In this document: one piece after another, positions 1 to 8,625 of the stretch
How the letters are laid out: each line of letters starts with the position of its first letter
Numbering within the stretch: the first letter of the stretch is position 1
NCBI RefSeq assembly: GCF_900115715.1
Contig: NZ_FOXM01000001.1
Location: 186,001-250,000 of the forward strand
From: Geopseudomonas sagittaria
GTDB taxonomy: Bacteria > Pseudomonadota > Gammaproteobacteria > Pseudomonadales > Pseudomonadaceae
Length of the DNA: 64,000 bases
Direction: 5' to 3'
Made by a program: the position numbers and the translations under genes
The notes under the pieces: model-generated
The model's database searches: none
Told to the model about the DNA's origin: nothing
Seen by the model: the letters and a program-made list of their open reading frames with translations, nothing else

Positions 1-397
1 GCAGCGGCGCATCATGGTCGGCACCTACGCGCTGTCCGCCGGCTACTACGACGCCTACTACCTGAAGGCGCAGAAAATCCGCCGGCTGATCAAGAACGAC
101 TTCGTCGCCGCGTTCGACGAGGTCGACCTGATCGTCGGCCCAACCACGCCGAACCCGGCCTGGAAGCTCGGCGAGAAGAGCAGCGATCCGGTGTCGGCCT
201 ACCTGGAAGACATCTACACCATCACCGCCAACCTCGCCGGCGTTCCCGGCCTGTCCATGCCGGCCGGCTTCGTCGACGGCCTGCCGATCGGCGTGCAGCT
301 GCTGGCGCCGTATTTCCAGGAGGCGCGCCTGCTCAACGTGGCGCACCAGTACCAGCAGGTGAGCGACTGGCACACCCGCGCCCCGGCCGGATTCTGA
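1..397 (+). CDS. gatA: Aspartyl/glutamyl-tRNA amidotransferase subunit A, C-terminal part
   Basis: C-terminal 131 residues of GatA, cut by the window edge; the reading frame begins at base 2. GatA is the amidase subunit of GatCAB, which releases ammonia from glutamine and passes it to GatB for conversion of misacylated Glu-tRNA(Gln) or Asp-tRNA(Asn). The visible part reads [19 protein letters not shown] and then VGPTTPN and [11 protein letters not shown], all typical of the amidase-signature family C-terminus. The Ser-Ser-Lys catalytic residues lie upstream of the window. gatB follows after 11 bases, so the two are co-transcribed. Confidence 0.97.
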   Translation, partial: QRRIMVGTYALSAGYYDAYYLKAQKIRRLIKNDFVAAFDEVDLIVGPTTPNPAWKLGEKSSDPVSAYLEDIYTITANLAGVPGLSMPAGFVDGLPIGVQLLAPYFQEARLLNVAHQYQQVSDWHTRAPAGF

Positions 398-408
398 GGA
401 CGATACAC

Positions 409-1857
409 ATGCAATGGGAAACCGTGATCGGGCTGGAAATCCACGCCCAGCTCAGCACCCGCTCGAAGATTTTCTCCGGTAGCGCCACCACCTTCGGCGC
501 CGAACCGAACACCCAGGCCAGTCTGGTCGATCTGGGCATGCCCGGCACCCTGCCGGTGCTCAACGCCGAAGCGGTGCGCATGGCCTGCCAGTTCGGCCTG
601 GCGATCGACGCCGAGATCGCCGCCAGCAACGTCTTCGCGCGCAAGAACTACTTCTACCCCGACCTGCCCAAGGGCTACCAGACCAGCCAGATGGACCACC
701 CCATCGTCGGCAAGGGCTTCCTCGACATCACCCTGGAAGACGGCACCAGCAAGCGCATCGGCATCACCCGCGCGCACCTGGAAGAGGACGCCGGCAAGAG
801 CCTGCACGAAGACTTCCACGGCATGACCGGCATCGACCTCAACCGCGCCGGCACGCCGCTGCTGGAGATCGTCTCCGAGCCGGACATCCGCTCGGCCAAG
901 GAAGCGGTCGCCTACGTCAAGGCGATCCACGCCCTGGTGCGCTACCTGGGCATCTGCGACGGCAACATGGCCGAAGGCTCGCTGCGCTGCGACTGCAACG
1001 TCTCGGTGCGCCCCAAGGGCCAGGCCGCGTTCGGCACCCGCGCCGAGATCAAGAACGTCAACTCGTTCCGCTTCATCGAGAAGGCGATCAACTTCGAGGT
1101 GCAGCGGCAGATCGAGCTGATCGAAGACGGCGGTACGGTGGTGCAGGAAACCCGCCTGTACGACCCCAACAAGGACCAGACGCGCTCGATGCGCAGCAAG
1201 GAGGAAGCCAACGACTACCGCTACTTCCCCTGCCCCGACCTGCTGCCGGTAGTGATCGAGCGCAGCTTCCTCGAGGAAATCCGTGCCGGGCTGCCGGAGC
1301 TGCCGGTGCAGAAGCGCGAGCGCTTCGAGCGCGAGTTCGCCCTGTCGGCCTACGACGCCAGCGTGCTGTCCGCCAGCCGCGAACTGGCCGACTACTTCGA
1401 GGCCGTGCTCGCGGTCTGCGGCGACGCCAAGCTGGCCGCCAACTGGGTGATGGGCGAGCTGTCCAGCCTGCTCAACAAGGACAACCTGGAAATCGACCAG
1501 TCGCCGGTGTCCGCCGCACAGCTGGGCGGCCTGATCCTGCGCATCAAGGACAACACCATCTCCGGCAAGATCGCCAAGATGGTGTTCGAGGCCCTGGCCG
1601 CCGGCGAAGGCGCCAGCGCCGATGAGGTCATCGAGAAGAAGGGCCTCAAGCAGGTCACCGACTCCGGCGCCATCGAGGCGATGCTCGACGAGGTGCTGGC
1701 CGCCAACGCCGAGCAAGTCGAGCAGTACCGCGCCAGCGACGAAGCCAAGCGCGGCAAGATGTTCGGCTTCTTCGTCGGCCAGGCGATGAAGGCCTCCAAG
1801 GGCAAGGCCAACCCCGGCCAGGTGAACCAATTGCTCAAGCAGAAGCTCGAAGGGTAA
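409..1857 (+). CDS. gatB: Aspartyl/glutamyl-tRNA amidotransferase subunit B
   Basis: 482 residues, the normal length for GatB. It is the kinase/transamidase subunit of GatCAB that activates the misacylated Glu or Asp side chain with ATP and amidates it. The N-terminus has the family signature [10 protein letters not shown] (residues 8-17) and the [13 protein letters not shown] motif near residue 85. The last 150 residues form the YqeY-like tRNA-binding tail, ending in the usual [17 protein letters not shown]. The ATG is preceded by GAGGA overlapping the end of gatA. A UUCG-capped hairpin follows the stop codon. Confidence 0.98.
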   Translation: MQWETVIGLEIHAQLSTRSKIFSGSATTFGAEPNTQASLVDLGMPGTLPVLNAEAVRMACQFGLAIDAEIAASNVFARKNYFYPDLPKGYQTSQMDHPIVGKGFLDITLEDGTSKRIGITRAHLEEDAGKSLHEDFHGMTGIDLNRAGTPLLEIVSEPDIRSAKEAVAYVKAIHALVRYLGICDGNMAEGSLRCDCNVSVRPKGQAAFGTRAEIKNVNSFRFIEKAINFEVQRQIELIEDGGTVVQETRLYDPNKDQTRSMRSKEEANDYRYFPCPDLLPVVIERSFLEEIRAGLPELPVQKRERFEREFALSAYDASVLSASRELADYFEAVLAVCGDAKLAANWVMGELSSLLNKDNLEIDQSPVSAAQLGGLILRIKDNTISGKIAKMVFEALAAGEGASADEVIEKKGLKQVTDSGAIEAMLDEVLAANAEQVEQYRASDEAKRGKMFGFFVGQAMKASKGKANPGQVNQLLKQKLEG

Positions 1858-1866
1858 GCCAACGCC

Positions 1867-1888
1867 AACGCCGGGTTCGCCCGGCGTT
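1867..1888 (+). terminator. Hairpin after gatB
   Basis: A perfect 9-bp stem (1867-1875 with 1880-1888) closed by a TTCG tetraloop, 10 bases after the gatB stop codon. No clear T-run follows, so it may act as a weak terminator or as an mRNA 3'-end stabiliser. The next gene starts 23 bases downstream. Confidence 0.6.
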
Positions 1889-1910
1889 GTGCCATCTACA
1901 GGTATCCCCG

Positions 1911-2285
1911 ATGAAACAACTGCTCCTCGCCACCCTGCTCATCCTGCTGGCCGGCTGTGCCAGCCGCGACCAGGCCGCCGACCCCGGCGGCTATCGCGGC
2001 GAAGGCAAGGCCTCCTACTACAGCAGCCGTCACCATGGCCGGCGCACCGCCAGCGGCGAGCGTTTCGACATGCACGCCCTGACCGCCGCCCACCGCCAGC
2101 TGCCGTTCGGCAGCCGGGTGCGGGTCACCAACCTGCACAACCAGCGCAGCGTGGTGGTGCGCATCAACGACCGCGGCCCCTACGCCCGCGGGCGGATCAT
2201 CGACCTGTCACGTGCGGCCGCCGAACGCCTCGGCATGCTGCGCAGCGGCGTGGCGCCGGTACGCGTCGAGCAGCTGGCGGACTGA
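1911..2285 (+). CDS. RlpA-like double-psi beta-barrel lipoprotein
   Basis: 124 residues. A short signal peptide ends in the lipobox LAGC, so mature Cys16 is probably lipidated. The rest is one RlpA-like double-psi beta-barrel domain: [22 protein letters not shown] near residue 35 and [19 protein letters not shown] near residue 84, holding the Glu and Asp that are catalytic in RlpA lytic transglycosylases. There is no C-terminal SPOR domain, so it is a minimal version rather than full septal RlpA. An upstream TTG could extend the frame to 1887, but the ATG at 1911 starts a proper signal peptide. Enzyme activity on denuded glycan strands is inferred from the family. Confidence 0.85.
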   Translation: MKQLLLATLLILLAGCASRDQAADPGGYRGEGKASYYSSRHHGRRTASGERFDMHALTAAHRQLPFGSRVRVTNLHNQRSVVVRINDRGPYARGRIIDLSRAAAERLGMLRSGVAPVRVEQLAD

Positions 2286-2391
2286 GCCGCCCGCCCACGC
2301 AGCACGCGGTAACACTCGACGGCCGGCAAACACTGGCGGCGTCACGATAAACCGTTAAGCTTGCGCAAATTTTTTGCGGAGTCTGCAAGCA

Positions 2392-3477
2392 ATGACCCTG
2401 ATGACCTTCGTCTACCTCATCGCCGGCCTGGTGCTGCTGGTCGCCGGCGCCGAAGTGCTGGTGCGCGGCGCCGCGCGCTTGGCCGCCCAGTTCGGCATCC
2501 CGCCGCTGATCATCGGCCTGACCGTGGTGGCGTTCGGCACCAGCGCACCGGAAACCGCAGTGAGCGTGCAGGCCGCGCTGAATGGCAGCGGCGACATCGC
2601 CATCGGCAACGTGGTCGGCAGCAACATCGCTAACGTCCTGCTGATCCTCGGCCTGTCGGCGCTGGTCGCGCCGCTGATCGTCTCGCGCCAGCTGATCCGC
2701 CTCGACGTGCCACTGATGATCGGCGCCAGCCTGGTGACCTGGGCGCTGGCCATGGACGGCAGTCTTGGCCGCCTGGATGGCGCCCTGCTGTTTGGCGGCG
2801 TGGTGGCCTACACCCTGTTCCTGATCATCGGCAGCCGTCGCGACAAGGCGGCCGCCAGCGGCGACGAGTTTGCCGACGAGTTCGGCCTGCACGAGACGCC
2901 CAAGCCCTACGCCTGGGCGATCAACCTCGCCCTGCTGGTCGCCGGCCTGGTGCTGCTGGTCGGCGGTTCCAACCTGCTGGTCGAAGGCGCCGTGACCCTG
3001 GCCAAGGCGCTGGGCCTGTCCGAGCTGGTGATCGGCCTGACCATCATTGCCGTCGGCACCTCGCTGCCGGAGCTGGCCACCTCGATGATCGCCGCCTTCA
3101 AGGGCGAACGCGACATCGCCGTCGGCAACGTGGTCGGCAGCAACCTGTTCAACCTGCTCTGCGTACTGGGCCTGGCCTCGCTGGTCTCGCCGCTGCCGAT
3201 CAACGTCTCGGCCAACGCCCTGTCGTTCGACTTCCCGGTGATGATCGCCGTGGCGGTGGCCTGCCTGCCGATCTTCTTCGCCGGCTACCGGATCAATCGC
3301 TGGGAGGGCGCCCTGTTCGTCGCCTACTACGCCATCTACACCACCTGGCTGATCATGCACAGCACCGACGCCCCCGGCCTCGGCATGTTCAGCCAGGCCA
3401 TGCTGTGGTTCGTCCTGCCGCTGACCGCGATCACCCTGCTGGTGATCGGTGGGCGGGCCTGGAAGCTGCAGCGCTGA
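2392..3477 (+). CDS. yrbG: Calcium/sodium antiporter, YrbG family
   Basis: 361 residues, entirely hydrophobic helices with two homologous halves. Each half carries the alpha-repeat of the cation/Ca2+ exchanger superfamily: GTSAPETAVSVQAAL with DIAIGNVVGSN in the first and GTSLPELATSMIAAF with DIAVGNVVGSN in the second. The acidic residues in these repeats bind the cation. It belongs to the inner-membrane K+-independent Na+/Ca2+ exchanger-like group. Start chosen at the ATG at 2392 with GCGGAG ten bases upstream. It ends facing the bactofilin gene across a strong shared hairpin. Confidence 0.93.
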   Translation: MTLMTFVYLIAGLVLLVAGAEVLVRGAARLAAQFGIPPLIIGLTVVAFGTSAPETAVSVQAALNGSGDIAIGNVVGSNIANVLLILGLSALVAPLIVSRQLIRLDVPLMIGASLVTWALAMDGSLGRLDGALLFGGVVAYTLFLIIGSRRDKAAASGDEFADEFGLHETPKPYAWAINLALLVAGLVLLVGGSNLLVEGAVTLAKALGLSELVIGLTIIAVGTSLPELATSMIAAFKGERDIAVGNVVGSNLFNLLCVLGLASLVSPLPINVSANALSFDFPVMIAVAVACLPIFFAGYRINRWEGALFVAYYAIYTTWLIMHSTDAPGLGMFSQAMLWFVLPLTAITLLVIGGRAWKLQR

Positions 3478-3484
3478 AGCGCCA

Positions 3485-3515
3485 GCCAATGCGCCCGGCA
3501 ATCGGGCGCATTGGC
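3485..3515. terminator. Bidirectional terminator hairpin between convergent genes
   Basis: A perfect 13-bp GC-rich stem (3485-3497 with 3503-3515) and 5-base loop, lying between the antiporter gene (plus) and the bactofilin gene (minus). It sits 8 bases after the antiporter stop codon and can serve both transcripts. Confidence 0.8.
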
Positions 3516-3537
3516 CTCGGGGTCACCGCGCGACTGC

Positions 3538-3954
3538 TCAGGCCTCCTGGGCCTGCAGATGCGGCAGCTCCAGCACCTTGGTCTCGTCGTCCAACCGGGT
3601 GAGCTTGCCGTCGACCACCGCGCCATTTTCCATGCTCAGCTGGCGATAGCTGATGTTGCCGCACACCCGTGCATTGGAGTGCAGCTCGAGCAGGTGCTCG
3701 ACCAGCAGATCGCCGACGATGGTGCCGTCGATCAGTGCGTCATAACTGCTCACATTGCCCTCGATGCGGCCTTCGGCGCTGAGCGCCAGCAGGCTGTGGG
3801 TGCCCGTCTTGTGGGTGATGTTGCCCTTGAACACACCGCTGACCTTGAGACCTTCCTCGAACTCCAGATCGCCGGTCATCGACACGTTGCCGGAGATCAG
3901 GCTGGAGAACTTGTCGATCGACACCCGTGAAGCCGACTTCTTACTGCTGAACAT
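3538..3954 (-). CDS. Bactofilin (polymer-forming cytoskeletal protein)
   Basis: 138 residues. The central part (about 20-115) is the DUF583 bactofilin beta-helix: repeated short strands with the signatures LISGNVSMTGDLEFEEGLKV and SAEGRIEGNV, flanked by polar unstructured tails. Bactofilins polymerise without nucleotide into filaments on the inner face of the membrane and position cell-wall enzymes. It is the last gene of a three-gene operon with a coiled-coil membrane protein and an M23 peptidase. The ATG at 3954 fits the GGGAG ribosome site better than the GTG three bases upstream. Confidence 0.93.
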   Translation of the reverse strand: MFSSKKSASRVSIDKFSSLISGNVSMTGDLEFEEGLKVSGVFKGNITHKTGTHSLLALSAEGRIEGNVSSYDALIDGTIVGDLLVEHLLELHSNARVCGNISYRQLSMENGAVVDGKLTRLDDETKVLELPHLQAQEA

Positions 3955-3972
3955 CACCTTGCTCCCGAATGA

Positions 3973-4335
3973 CTAGTGGTTGTTTTTCTGCTGACGGAAA
4001 AAGGCCAGATCCGTCTGCAAGCGCTTGACCTGCGCCGTCATCTGCGCAATCCGCCGCAACAGCTGCTCCTCGGTGGCCTTAGCCTCCTGTCGCTGCAGGC
4101 GGCTCTGTTCCAGCGTCGCCTTGAGGCTGCGATTTTCCTCGACCAGAGCAGCAAGCCGGGTCTCCTCGGCATTGCCGCCGTCGAGACGCAGCAGCAGCGC
4201 CGCAGCGATCAGGCACAGCACGAGGAACACCGCCCATCGCCACAGGCGGCCGCCGCGGGCGACCAGCAGGCGGTGCTCGGCACGCACCAGCTCGCGGGTG
4301 GAAGGCTTTCTAGTCGAGGGCCACAGCATCGGCAT
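3973..4335 (-). CDS. Small membrane-anchored coiled-coil protein of the bactofilin operon
   Basis: 120 residues, function not known. A basic N-terminal cytoplasmic stretch is followed by one membrane segment (WRWAVFLVLCLIAAALLL, about 32-49), then a long coiled coil (about 57-115) rich in Glu, Arg, Gln and Leu heptads. Topology suggests the coiled coil is periplasmic. The gene overlaps the end of the upstream M23 peptidase gene by 26 bases and ends 18 bases before the bactofilin start, so all three are made from one transcript. A GGAG site lies 5 bases before the ATG. A role as adapter between the peptidase and bactofilin is inference from position only. Confidence 0.85.
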   Translation of the reverse strand: MPMLWPSTRKPSTRELVRAEHRLLVARGGRLWRWAVFLVLCLIAAALLLRLDGGNAEETRLAALVEENRSLKATLEQSRLQRQEAKATEEQLLRRIAQMTAQVKRLQTDLAFFRQQKNNH

Positions 4336-5287
4336 CGCGCTCCATCTCGCCCAGCGCCAGGAAACGCTGCGGGTCGACGAAGCGACCGTGGCGCAGCACC
4401 TCGAAATGCAGGTGAGGCCCGGTGGAACGCCCGGTCGAGCCGACCGCCCCGATCCGCTGTCCCGGCGTCACCACCTCACCCTTGCGCACATCCATGCGGG
4501 AAAGATGGGCATAACGGGTCACCAGGCCATTGCCGTGGTCGATCTCCAGCAGCTTGCCATAGCCGCCATTGCGCCCGGCGAATCGGACCCGGCCGCCAGC
4601 CGCGGCCAGCACGGCGGCACCGGTGTGGATGGAAAAGTCCACCCCGGAATGGAAGGCCAGATGCCGGTTGAACGGATCGACGCGGTTGCCGAAGGCCGAG
4701 CCGAAGCGGGCCTGCGCCACCACCGGGCGGCGCGACGGAATCGTCATCAGCGCGGCATTGCGCTTGGCCACGCTCTCCAGCAGCCCGTCGAGCACGCTGC
4801 GCAGACAGCGCGTCGCCTCCTCGGTGCGCGGCAGATCCGCGAGAGAGGGCGCCTGCCCTTGCAGCGACTCGCCGGAGCAACCTTGCGGCGGCAGCAGCAC
4901 ACCGCCCTGGCCGGCCCCGCCGCGCTTGTCCGGCACCAACGCCGGCAGCAGCGCCGGATCCAGGCTCGATACCTCGCGGGTCAGCTTCTTGTGCTCGCCG
5001 AGCATTTTCCCCAGCGCCAACACATCCGACTCCAGCGACTTCAGGCGACCGACCAGGACACCGACGCGGTCGATGGCGAAGCGGTCTTCCGCGCTGGGCA
5101 CGGCCTCGACCTCGGCAAGCGGTGGCTGTGCCGGGCTCAGGCCGCGGCCAACCCAGACCCCCCCGACAAACACCCCGAGGTTCAACACGAGCAGCGCGCC
5201 CAGAGCCGGGGCCAGCAGACGACGCAAACTGACGACCTTGATGGCGTCGCGCGTCAGGGAGCGGCTCGACGGCGAAAATAACTTCAT
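4310..5287 (-). CDS. M23-family peptidase, membrane-anchored, bactofilin-linked
   Basis: 325 residues. A short basic cytoplasmic tail, one membrane segment (about 24-46), a periplasmic linker with coiled-coil character, then a LytM/M23 zinc peptidase domain. Metal and catalytic residues are all present: HSGVD (His213, Asp217), HLS (His261) and HLH (292-294). It should therefore be an active DD-endopeptidase or carboxypeptidase rather than an EnvC-type activator. The start is the ATG at 5287 with GGGGAG upstream; an in-frame ATG at 5347 lacks a ribosome site. First gene of the operon with the coiled-coil protein and bactofilin. Confidence 0.92.
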   Translation of the reverse strand: MKLFSPSSRSLTRDAIKVVSLRRLLAPALGALLVLNLGVFVGGVWVGRGLSPAQPPLAEVEAVPSAEDRFAIDRVGVLVGRLKSLESDVLALGKMLGEHKKLTREVSSLDPALLPALVPDKRGGAGQGGVLLPPQGCSGESLQGQAPSLADLPRTEEATRCLRSVLDGLLESVAKRNAALMTIPSRRPVVAQARFGSAFGNRVDPFNRHLAFHSGVDFSIHTGAAVLAAAGGRVRFAGRNGGYGKLLEIDHGNGLVTRYAHLSRMDVRKGEVVTPGQRIGAVGSTGRSTGPHLHFEVLRHGRFVDPQRFLALGEMERDADAVALD

Positions 5288-5578
5288 GGTGGACTCCCCA
5301 GAAAACAAAGCGGCCTGCCCGGTGGGGGGCAAGCCGTTGAGTACCAAGGGGGATTTTGCGCAAATGGCAGTTTTTTTCTGAGGCCTGCTGGGCGATTACG
5401 AGAATTTCCTGGCTTTCCTGGCGAAATAAGCTACCGGCAGGCGCTCTCAGCCGCCGCCCGCCGGCGCACGCTCGCGGGATCCAACCCACCCCGCCGGCAC
5501 GCCAGCCAGGCCCAGGATTCATTCACCCCTGGCGCCGACGCTCGCCCCTTAGCGGCCGGGAAGCCGGCGCTGCGTCGC

Positions 5579-6139
5579 TCAGCGGCGTACCGGACGCTTC
5601 TGCAGCTTGCGCTGCAGGGTGCGCCGATGCATGCCCAGGGCGCGGGCGGTGGCGGAGATGTTGCCGTCGTGCTCGGTCAGCACGCGCTGGATGTGCTCCC
5701 ACTGCAGGCGATCCACCGACATCGGGTTTTCCGGCACCAGGCTGTCGAGATCGGCATGTTCGGAGAGCAGTGCCGCCAGCACGTCGTCGGCGTCCGCCGG
5801 CTTGCACAGGTAGTTGCAGGCGCCACGCTTGATCGCCTCCACGGCGGTGGCGATGCTCGAGTAGCCGGTGAGAATCACCACGCGCATCTCGCCGTCCAGC
5901 TCGAGCAGCTTGGGCAGCAGCACCAAGCCGGAGTCGCCGTCCATCTTCAGGTCGAGCACCGCGTAGTCGGGGAGGTCGCGTTCGGCCAGCGCCAGCCCCT
6001 GCTCCGCCGAATTGGCCACCGACACGCGCAGGCCGCGTCGGCTCATGGCGCGCGCCAGCACGCGGGTGAAGGTCTCGTCGTCGTCCACCAGCAGCAGATG
6101 CGGCTGTTCTTCCGTATCGAACAGGGCTTCTTCGCTCAT
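5579..6139 (-). CDS. roxR: Redox response regulator RoxR (RegA/PrrA/ActR family)
   Basis: 186 residues: a receiver domain with the acidic pair at 20-21, phospho-acceptor Asp63 in YAVLDLKMDGDSG and Lys in CKPAD, then a short linker and a C-terminal Fis-type helix-turn-helix (about 140-183, GNISATARALGMHRRTLQRK). This is the compact architecture of RegA/PrrA/RoxR. In P. aeruginosa RoxSR controls cyanide-insensitive oxidase and other respiratory genes. It lies 28 bases after the sensor kinase gene, with GAGGAA before the ATG. Confidence 0.94.
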   Translation of the reverse strand: MSEEALFDTEEQPHLLLVDDDETFTRVLARAMSRRGLRVSVANSAEQGLALAERDLPDYAVLDLKMDGDSGLVLLPKLLELDGEMRVVILTGYSSIATAVEAIKRGACNYLCKPADADDVLAALLSEHADLDSLVPENPMSVDRLQWEHIQRVLTEHDGNISATARALGMHRRTLQRKLQKRPVRR

Positions 6140-6167
6140 TTCATTCCTCGCAAGGCAGGTTCGGCGT

Positions 6168-7430
6168 TCAGGCGACGCCGTAATTGCGCGGCAGGCGCAG
6201 CTCGGTGAGCGTGCCGCCTTCTTCGTGATTGTAGAGTTTCACTGTACCACCGACGCGGGTCACGCTGGCCTGACTGAGGAACAACCCCAGCCCGAAGCCC
6301 TTGCCGCGGCTCTTGGTGGTGAAGAACGGCTTGCCGAGTTGCTCGGCGATCGCCAACGGCACGCCGACGCCATGGTCGCGGATGCTCAGGCAAATCTCCC
6401 GCGCATCCCAGTCGAGGCGGATGTCGAGCTTGTCCGGGCAGGCATCGGCGGCATTGTTGAGCAGGTTGAGCAGCGCCTGGCTGAGATCGGTCGGCGGCAT
6501 CAGCCGCGGCGGCGTGCCGACGCCCAGGCACTGGTAGCGATAGGTCGCCTCGGGACGCATCAGGTGCCAGCGGCGCAGCACCGCCTCCAGCCATTCGTTG
6601 ACGCCCTGCTCGCTGATCGACTGGCGGCGCTCGGCCTCGGCGGCGCGCACCAGCTGCTGCAGGGTGTCCTTGCACAGCTTGACCTGCTCCTGCAGCAGGG
6701 CCAGATCCTCCTGCAGCGCCGGCTCGTCGCGGTGCTCCTGGCGCAGTTCCTTGAGCAGCACGCTCATGGTCGCCAGCGGGGTGCCCAGCTCGTGGGCGGC
6801 ACCGGCGGCCTGGGTCGCCACGGCGAGCAGCTGCTGGTCGCGCATGCCCTCCTCGCGACGCTCGGCGCGCAGCTGCTCCTGACGGCGCAGCCCCTCGGCC
6901 ATCTTGGCGACGAAGAAGGTGATCATCACCGCCGCCAGGGCGAAGCTCAGCCACATGCCGTAGATCACCAGGCTCTCGCGCGGACCGGCGGGGATCTCCA
7001 GCGGGTGCGACCAGAGCAGCAGCAGGGTGTAGCTGGCCAACGCCAGGCCGGCCAGGGTGAGGGTGTGCAGCCAGGGTAGGGTCGCCGCGGCGATGGTCAG
7101 CGGCACCAGGTAGTAAGAGACGAAGGGATTGCTCGAGCCGCCGGTGTAGTACAGCAGCAGGCTGTGAATCACCAGGTCGCAGCCCAGCTGCACCGCGTAC
7201 TCCAGCTCGGTGACCGGCCAGGAGGCGCGCAGGCGCAGGGCGGTGAAGATGCTCAGCAGCGCCGAAACGCCGAGGGTGATGCCCAGCTCGGTCCACGGCA
7301 GCTCGAGCTTGCCGGACAGCCAGGCAAAACCGACCGAGCCGGCCTGGGCGGCCAGCACGAGCAGACGGATCAACACCAGCCGGCCGAGGTTCTGCAGACT
7401 GGCGGAAAGTAACTGAACGGGCGCTTGCAT
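6168..7430 (-). CDS. roxS: Redox sensor histidine kinase RoxS (RegB/PrrB family)
   Basis: 420 residues. Six hydrophobic segments in the first 175 residues contain the family motif GGSSNPFVSYY (97-107), reported to bind quinone in RegB. The kinase core has the H-box AAGAAHELGTPLA (phospho-acceptor His213), a cysteine at 253 (KLCKDTLQQL) at the place of the redox-active Cys of RegB, then the N-box LLNLLNNAADA, DHGVGV and GKGFGLGLF. The frame extends 49 codons further upstream but the ATG at 7430 begins the conserved protein. It forms an operon with roxR; REP-like DNA occupies the upstream region. Confidence 0.94.
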   Translation of the reverse strand: MQAPVQLLSASLQNLGRLVLIRLLVLAAQAGSVGFAWLSGKLELPWTELGITLGVSALLSIFTALRLRASWPVTELEYAVQLGCDLVIHSLLLYYTGGSSNPFVSYYLVPLTIAAATLPWLHTLTLAGLALASYTLLLLWSHPLEIPAGPRESLVIYGMWLSFALAAVMITFFVAKMAEGLRRQEQLRAERREEGMRDQQLLAVATQAAGAAHELGTPLATMSVLLKELRQEHRDEPALQEDLALLQEQVKLCKDTLQQLVRAAEAERRQSISEQGVNEWLEAVLRRWHLMRPEATYRYQCLGVGTPPRLMPPTDLSQALLNLLNNAADACPDKLDIRLDWDAREICLSIRDHGVGVPLAIAEQLGKPFFTTKSRGKGFGLGLFLSQASVTRVGGTVKLYNHEEGGTLTELRLPRNYGVA

Positions 7431-7534
7431 GAGGGATTCCGGAAACTGGGCAGAGTATAACCAGCGCACCGGCCCGCCGGCTGCGGCAAATACGCGCGGC
7501 GCTACAGCTCGCCGCCCAAAATTACCGACAGCGT

Positions 7535-7680
7535 TGCCCCGAGGTCGGGGCTCCCAGCAGTAGCGCAAGCGCCGCATCGAACCTGTAGGAGGCGCGACCC
7601 GCGGCGAATGCGGGCCGCAGGGCCGCCTGCCGATTCAAACAAGCTTCGCCCTGAGGTCGAACCTCCCACAAGAGCAAGCG
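7535..7680. repeat. REP-type repeat pair in the roxS/SIMPL divergent region
   Basis: The 349-base gap between roxS and the SIMPL gene holds a partial element (about 7535-7572, CCCCGAGGTCGGGGCTCCCA) and a fuller inverted pair: GTAGGAGGCGCGACC from 7585 and the complementary-type GAGGTCGAACCTCCCACAA ending at 7671. The GTAG head followed by a GC-rich palindrome is the usual form of Pseudomonas REP sequences. The rest of the gap shows no open frame of note. Confidence 0.75.
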
Positions 7681-7779
7681 CCACCCCTGCTCGCCGCGGA
7701 ACCCGCGCCCCGGCGCCCAGTCCTATCCTCGATTGCCGGCTATCCTTGCCCGGTAACGTTCCGCCCGACAGGAGTCCCC

Positions 7780-8490
7780 ATGTCCCATCTGCCCCGCCTC
7801 GCCGCCCTGCTCGTCCTCGGCGCCAGCCTGCACAGTCTGCCGCTCCACGCCGAGGAGCAACCACGCTACAACCAGGTCAGCCTGCGCGCCGAGGTCAACC
7901 GCGAGGTGGCCCACGACCGCATGCACGTCACCCTCTACAGCGAGGCGCAACTCAACGACCCGAGCAAGCTGGCGGCGCAGATCACCGCCACGCTCAATCG
8001 CGCCGTGACCCGCGCGCGTGCCGTCAAGCCGGTCAGTGTCAGCCTCGGCAGCCGGCACAGCTATCCGGTCTACGACGAGAAGGGTCGCAAGATCATCGCC
8101 TGGCGCGAACGCGCCGAACTGCGCCTGGAAAGCGCCGACTTCGCCGCCCTTGCCCAGCTCAGCGGCGAACTGCTCGACGAGCTGCAGATGGCCGACATGC
8201 ACTTCAGCCTGTCCAGCGACAACCGCAAGCAGCACGAGGAGCAACTGCTCAAGGATGCCGTGGCCGCCTTCAAGGCCCGCGCCCAACTGGTCAGCGAAGC
8301 CATGGGCGCGCGCAGCTACCGGCTGGTACGCCTCGACCTCAACGCCAGCGGCGCCCCGCGCCCGCCGCTGATGCGCGCCATGGCGATGAAGGACATGAGC
8401 ATGGAAAGCGCACCGGCACCGCAGATCGAGGCCGGCAACAGCGAGCTGGCAGTCAACGCCGACGGCGTGATCGAGATACAGATGCCCTGA
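7780..8490 (+). CDS. Periplasmic SIMPL-domain protein (DUF541)
   Basis: 236 residues with a cleavable signal peptide (cut likely after LPLHA, residue 24). The remainder is one SIMPL/DUF541 domain: the YNQVSLRAEVNREVAHDRMH start, repeated alpha/beta pattern, and a central VSVSLGSRHSYPVYDEKG. The family is periplasmic and of uncertain role; E. coli YggE is linked to oxidative stress. A Met-rich stretch near residues 190-200 (MRAMAMKDMSME) is unusual and could bind copper or be oxidisable. AGGAG lies 6 bases before the ATG. It converges on phoH across a REP pair. Confidence 0.88.
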   Translation: MSHLPRLAALLVLGASLHSLPLHAEEQPRYNQVSLRAEVNREVAHDRMHVTLYSEAQLNDPSKLAAQITATLNRAVTRARAVKPVSVSLGSRHSYPVYDEKGRKIIAWRERAELRLESADFAALAQLSGELLDELQMADMHFSLSSDNRKQHEEQLLKDAVAAFKARAQLVSEAMGARSYRLVRLDLNASGAPRPPLMRAMAMKDMSMESAPAPQIEAGNSELAVNADGVIEIQMP

Positions 8491-8525
8491 GCGGACAGCC
8501 TCCCGCGGGCAGGCCATGGGAGGCC

Positions 8526-8610
8526 TGTAGGAGGCGCGAGCTCGCGGCGATACGGACCGCAGGCCCGCCGAAGGGCAAAGAGCTTCGCCCCGAGGTCGGG
8601 CCTCCCACAA
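8526..8610. repeat. REP-type inverted pair between SIMPL gene and phoH
   Basis: Two elements in opposite orientation: GTAGGAGGCGCGAGCTCGCG from 8527 and CCCCGAGGTCGGGCCTCCCA ending near 8608. Same family as those near 7.6, 17.65, 18.7-19 and 36.1 kb. It lies between convergent genes, the commonest REP location. Confidence 0.8.
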
Positions 8611-8625
8611 TCCGCCCCCGCGTCG

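Noticed and set aside
5380-5430. Short coding-like tail ending GDYENFLAFLAK before a stop, upstream of the M23 operon
   Set aside because: Too short and without an identifiable source gene to call a remnant.
5530-5578. GC-rich inverted sequence after roxR as a terminator
   Set aside because: The stem is imperfect and has no T-run.
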